Origin: Sorangium cellulosum
Lineage (GTDB): Bacteria > Myxococcota_A > Polyangia > Polyangiales > Polyangiaceae
Direction: 5' to 3'
DNA length: 64,000 nt
Assembly (NCBI RefSeq): GCF_002950945.1
Contig: NZ_CP012673.1
Location: 3,162,001 to 3,226,000 of the forward strand
Shown here: positions 61,452-64,000 of the stretch, one piece after another
How positions within the stretch are numbered: the stretch's first letter is position 1
How the letters are laid out: each line of letters begins with the position of its first letter
Made by a program: the position numbers and the translations under genes
Notes under the pieces: generated by a model
The model's database searches: none
Seen by the model: the letters and a program-made list of their open reading frames with translations, nothing else
Told to the model about the DNA's origin: nothing

Positions 61452-62272
61452 TGAGCTCGAGCGAAGTCGACCCTGCGCTCGTCACCGCGCTCAAGCGCCT
61501 GCGCCTCGGCCGCATCGCAGCGACGTTGCGTGAGCGGTTGCTGCTGGCCGAGAAGCAGTCGATGGGGCACGAGGAGATGTTGCTCATGCTGCTCACCGAC
61601 GAGATCGCGCGCCGCGAGGCGAGCGCGACGGAGAGCCGCGTACGCGACGCCGGGCTCGATCCCAACATGCGCCTGGAGCTCTGGGACAAGACCGCGAAGG
61701 TCAGCTTCGACAAGCGTCTGCTCGGTGGGTTCACGAGCCTGCGCTTTCTCGAAGAGCACAAGCACATCGTCATCCTCGGCTCGGTCGGCGTGGGCAAGAC
61801 CTTCCTCGCGAACGCGCTCGGACACCTCGCGTGCCAGCACGGCTACAGCGTGCGCTTCCTGCGCGCCGACGCGATGCTGCGCAGGCTGCGCCAGAGCAGG
61901 CTCGACAACTCACGCGACGCTGAGATGGTCGCGCTCACGACTGTCGACCTGCTCATCCTCGACGACTTCGCGCTCGAGGCGATGAGCAAGGAAGAGAGCC
62001 GCGACGTCTACCAGCTCTTCCTCGAGCGCACGGGCCATGCGTCGATGATCGTCACGAGCAATCGCGATACGGCCGAGTGGCTCGCGATGTTCGACGACGT
62101 GCTGCTCGCACAGAGCGCCGTCGATCGGTTCAAGAACGCGGCGTTCGACTTCATCGTCGAGGGCGAATCGTACAGGCCACGGCTCAAGCCGAAGCTCGAT
62201 GAGAGCAACACGGCCGCGCCAGTGCCCGCGCGCAGCAAGCCGCCCACCCATCCACGCAACAAGCGGCGATGA
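61451..62272 (+). CDS. istB: IS21 family helper ATPase IstB
   Basis: A 273-residue DnaC/DnaA-like AAA+ ATPase. Walker A GSVGVGKTFLANALG, Walker B VDLLILDDFALEAM, and sensor-like SMIVTSNRD are present; the N-terminal LKRLRLGRIAATLRERLLLAEKQSMGHEEMLLMLLTDEIARRE is the IstB-specific helix set. It assembles on target DNA and recruits IstA. ATG 61451 overlaps the IstA stop (TGATG), coupling translation. The C-terminal 25 residues are Pro/Lys-rich. Confidence 0.94.
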   Translation: MSSSEVDPALVTALKRLRLGRIAATLRERLLLAEKQSMGHEEMLLMLLTDEIARREASATESRVRDAGLDPNMRLELWDKTAKVSFDKRLLGGFTSLRFLEEHKHIVILGSVGVGKTFLANALGHLACQHGYSVRFLRADAMLRRLRQSRLDNSRDAEMVALTTVDLLILDDFALEAMSKEESRDVYQLFLERTGHASMIVTSNRDTAEWLAMFDDVLLAQSAVDRFKNAAFDFIVEGESYRPRLKPKLDESNTAAPVPARSKPPTHPRNKRR

Positions 62273-62277
62273 CCGCT

Positions 62278-62311
62278 GCGGCCCCGGCGAGCACGTCGAT
62301 CCCGGGGCCGC
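62278..62311 (+). terminator. Hairpin after istB
   Basis: GCGGCCCCGG (62278-62287) pairs perfectly with CCGGGGCCGC (62302-62311) around a 14-nt loop, 5 nt after the istB stop codon. No U-tract. Confidence 0.5.
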
Positions 62312-62457
62312 GCCGCTGACCCCCTCGCTCCACTCGGCGCGCCTCGCCCACCCTCGTCAGCATGGCCGCGAGGGGCGCCGGGGGCGGGGTGGACGTTCCT
62401 GCTCCTGAGCGTCGTGGTCCCTGCGCCGGACGCGCCGGACCTACCAGGGGGCCCGGG

Positions 62458-62616
62458 TGGCCCCATGACCCTGCAAAAAAGAGGGACGTCGCCGGTCGCT
62501 TCGCGCCCGGCTCCGGGGACCTCGACACGCTTCGCGGTCTCGGGCATGGTCGAGGCCGATCACGTCGTCTCCCCCTGGCCCCATGACCCTGCAAAGGGGT
62601 GGCCCCATGACCCTGC
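62458..62616 (-). repeat. Right-end terminal repeats of the IS21-like element (three copies)
   Basis: TGGCCCCATGACCCTGC occurs at 62458-62474 (followed by an A-run to 62480), 62576-62592 and 62600-62616, inverted relative to the left-end copies. Confidence 0.85.
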
Positions 62617-62914
62617 GACGTGGCATGCAGGGGGCGCACGGGACGCTCCTCGACATCGATCACGGCACGTTCCCGTTCGTCACGTCGTCGTCGGCGATCG
62701 CCGGGGGCGCGTACGCGGACGCCGGGGTCGGCCCGATGCGCATCCGCCAGGGGCTGCATCCTGGATGCGGAGGGCCCTCTCGGCGAGCGGGAGCGCGTCT
62801 GCCGGCCGCTCCGCCGCGCGCAGGACGCAGATCAGGGGTGTCAAGATGTACGCGTGGCCTCCAAGCAGCCCTCGCTGGACGCGTGAGCCCTGCGGCCCGC
62901 TGCAACGCTTGATG

Positions 62915-63124
62915 CAAACGTTGCAGCGGGCGACTCGGGCGCCGAGTCGGCCCTTTCAAGCCTTGAGACGGCCGACTCGGCGGCCCGGCGGAGCGGATCA
63001 AGGCTTGAGATCGCCGGCCCGGCGGGCCAGCGGAGCGGATCAAGGATTGAAATCGCTCACTCGGCGCCCGAGTCGGCCCTTTCAAACCTTGAAACGGGTG
63101 GCTCGGGCACCGGGGAAGCGATTC
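62915..63124. repeat. Five 42-bp tandem repeats (minisatellite)
   Basis: Units begin at 62915, 62957, 62999, 63041 and 63083, each opening CAA(A/G)-type followed by a TTGA core, and ending in either CGAGTCGGCCCTTT or AGCGGAGCGGAT. Each unit has small palindromes (TCAAGCCTTGA; GACTCGGGCGCCGAGTC). Units are adjacent, without spacers, so it is not a CRISPR array. 62617-62914, before it, shows nothing else. Confidence 0.85.
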
Positions 63125-63285
63125 GAACGCAGGGGAGCGCTCACCGCCTTCGTCAGCGCGCGGCGACGTCCTGCCGGCGCTCCTGCGCAGGGAGCGGGAT
63201 CGGCCACGCTGCGGTGCGGCGTCCCCGGCGCTGCACCGCAAGGGGCAACGGCGCACGCGACATCGCGCGCGCCGCGCCTGCCGCC

Positions 63286-64000
63286 TCAGCCCGCGAAGCC
63301 CGCGAGCGCCTGCACGAGCCGGTCGAGGTCCGCCCGGCTATGCCGCTCGGTCACCGCGACGAGCAGCTCCCCGCGCCTCCGCGCGTCGACCCGCCCGAGA
63401 TCGAGCCCCGCGATGACGCCCTTCTCCGCCAGCGTCCGCGTGAGCTTCCCCGCGTCCCCCCCGCGGACCTTGACGACGAACTCGTGGAACGTCGGCGCCG
63501 CCATCGGCAGCGAGTACCCGTCGAGCCGCGCGATCTCCCGCTTGAGGTGCTCGGCCTTCGCGAGGCACTGCTTCGCCGCCTCGACGAACCCGCGCTTGCC
63601 GAGCATGCACATGCGCATCGTGACCGCGGTCGCGCACAGCCCGCTGTTCGTGCAGATGTTGCTCGTCGCGCGCTCCCTCCGGATGTGCTGCTCGCGCGTC
63701 GCGAGCGTCAGCACGTACCCCCGGCTCCCGTGCTTGTCGACCGTCTCGCCGACCAGCCGCCCCGGCACCTGCTGCAGGTACTTGCGGTCGTTCCTGCACG
63801 CGAACAGCCCCACGTTGGGCCCGCCGTACTGCGGCGGCAGCCCGAGGGGCTGGCCCTCCGCGACCGCGATGTCCGCGCCGAGCGCGCCCGGCGACTCCAG
63901 CAGCGCGAGCGCGTACGGATCCAGCGTCACCGTGATGAGCAGCGCCCCCTTCTGGTGGCACGCCTCCGCCACCTTCCGGATGTCGCCGACCGCCCCGAAG
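63286..64000 (-). CDS. gcvPA: Glycine dehydrogenase (decarboxylating) subunit 1, C-terminal part
   Basis: The 5' end lies outside the window; the last 238 codons are present. Sequence LGADIAVAEGQPLGLPPQYGGPNVGLFACRNDRKYLQQVPGRLVGETVDKHGSRGYVLTLATREQHIRRERATSNICTNSGLCATAVTMRMCMLGKRG is diagnostic of the N-terminal-type subunit of the two-subunit P protein. It ends at the usual length after LVQALAGFAG, so the enzyme is the split form, with gcvPB encoded elsewhere. With PLP it decarboxylates glycine in the glycine cleavage system. The 42-bp repeats lie directly downstream. Confidence 0.93.
   Translation of the reverse strand, partial: FGAVGDIRKVAEACHQKGALLITVTLDPYALALLESPGALGADIAVAEGQPLGLPPQYGGPNVGLFACRNDRKYLQQVPGRLVGETVDKHGSRGYVLTLATREQHIRRERATSNICTNSGLCATAVTMRMCMLGKRGFVEAAKQCLAKAEHLKREIARLDGYSLPMAAPTFHEFVVKVRGGDAGKLTRTLAEKGVIAGLDLGRVDARRRGELLVAVTERHSRADLDRLVQALAGFAG

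Larger units (their letters stand above)
59636..62593 (+). mobile_element. IS21-family insertion sequence
   Basis: About 2.96 kb with istA and istB and inverted multiple terminal repeats: TGCAG...GGGGCCA at the left, TGGCCCC...CTGCA at the right, so the element would start TG and end CA as in IS21. Outer limits are uncertain because several repeat copies exist on both sides (the rightmost, truncated copy ends at 62616). I see no matching target-site duplication next to any copy. Both genes appear intact. Confidence 0.85.

Noticed and set aside
62915..63124. CRISPR array
   Set aside because: Units are contiguous without unique spacers, and no cas genes are present.
62660..63256. Minus-strand frame with 14-residue repeats (GLKGPTRxPS / LIRSAGPPxR)
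   Set aside because: The repeat is a by-product of the 42-bp DNA period (14 codons); flanks are low-complexity, and no SD is visible. Kept as DNA repeat only.

Overview
The window looks like a piece of a very high-GC (about 70% or more) deltaproteobacterial genome, most likely a large-genome Polyangiales myxobacterium of the Sorangium type. The support is third-position GC saturation, frequent GTG starts, many lipoproteins, an FGE/SUMF1-domain lipoprotein, DNRLRE modules, a T6SS accessory cassette built of pentapeptide-repeat proteins, and a giant YD-repeat protein. I found no rRNA, tRNA, CRISPR array or recognisable polyketide/NRPS cluster.

Layout. 1-12 kb: a truncated serine hydrolase divergent from a TetR regulator with a shared candidate operator region; two methyltransferase genes, one of them an acetyltransferase-methyltransferase fusion; a DUF4156 lipoprotein; a TauE/SafE permease; a prolyl oligopeptidase; a GH123/DUF4091-like membrane-anchored protein; and an ABC exporter. 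12-20.4 kb (minus strand): a compact T6SS accessory and effector cassette. Its order of transcription is two VgrG-tail-like paralogues, DUF2169-pentapeptide, pentapeptide, DUF3540, then a PAAR-like DUF4150 protein fused to an S41 protease, which is a strong effector candidate. 20.5-29 kb: DUF4419, BI-1 family, cupredoxin lipoprotein, a small unknown gene behind twin palindromes, an isolated rplC with rlmE, a V8-type protease remnant, a class 3 lipase and glutaryl-CoA dehydrogenase. 29-33 kb: an L,D-transpeptidase with decapeptide repeats and a DNRLRE-FGE lipoprotein.

33.6-41.8 kb (minus strand): a catabolic gene set SDR > RidA-like > MarR > enoyl-CoA hydratase > acyl-CoA dehydrogenase > old-yellow-enzyme reductase > benzoate-CoA-ligase-like > creatininase-like. 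Several junctions overlap by 4 bp. It reads as CoA-dependent degradation or conversion of an aromatic or alicyclic acid: the ligase activates the acid, the flavin reductase, dehydrogenase, hydratase and SDR carry out reduction and beta-oxidation steps, and MarR presumably senses an aryl-CoA. 42-51.9 kb: an alpha/beta-hydrolase lipoprotein, an SMI1/KNR4-like protein, a Uma2 nuclease-fold protein, sthA, a TPR protein, a frameshifted polytopic membrane protein, a lipase, a small predicted outer-membrane protein and a purA 3' remnant.

52-59.2 kb: a 2,258-residue DNRLRE / NHL-propeller / YD-repeat (RHS) protein with a lower-GC, cysteine-rich C-terminal tip, followed 16 bp downstream by a small acidic gene in immunity-gene position. 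59.6-62.6 kb: an IS21-family element (istA, istB) with multiple copies of a terminal repeat at each end. It is followed by five 42-bp tandem repeats and the 3' part of gcvPA.

The most promising undescribed systems are the PAAR-S41 protease effector cassette and the teneurin-like YD-repeat protein with its candidate immunity partner.
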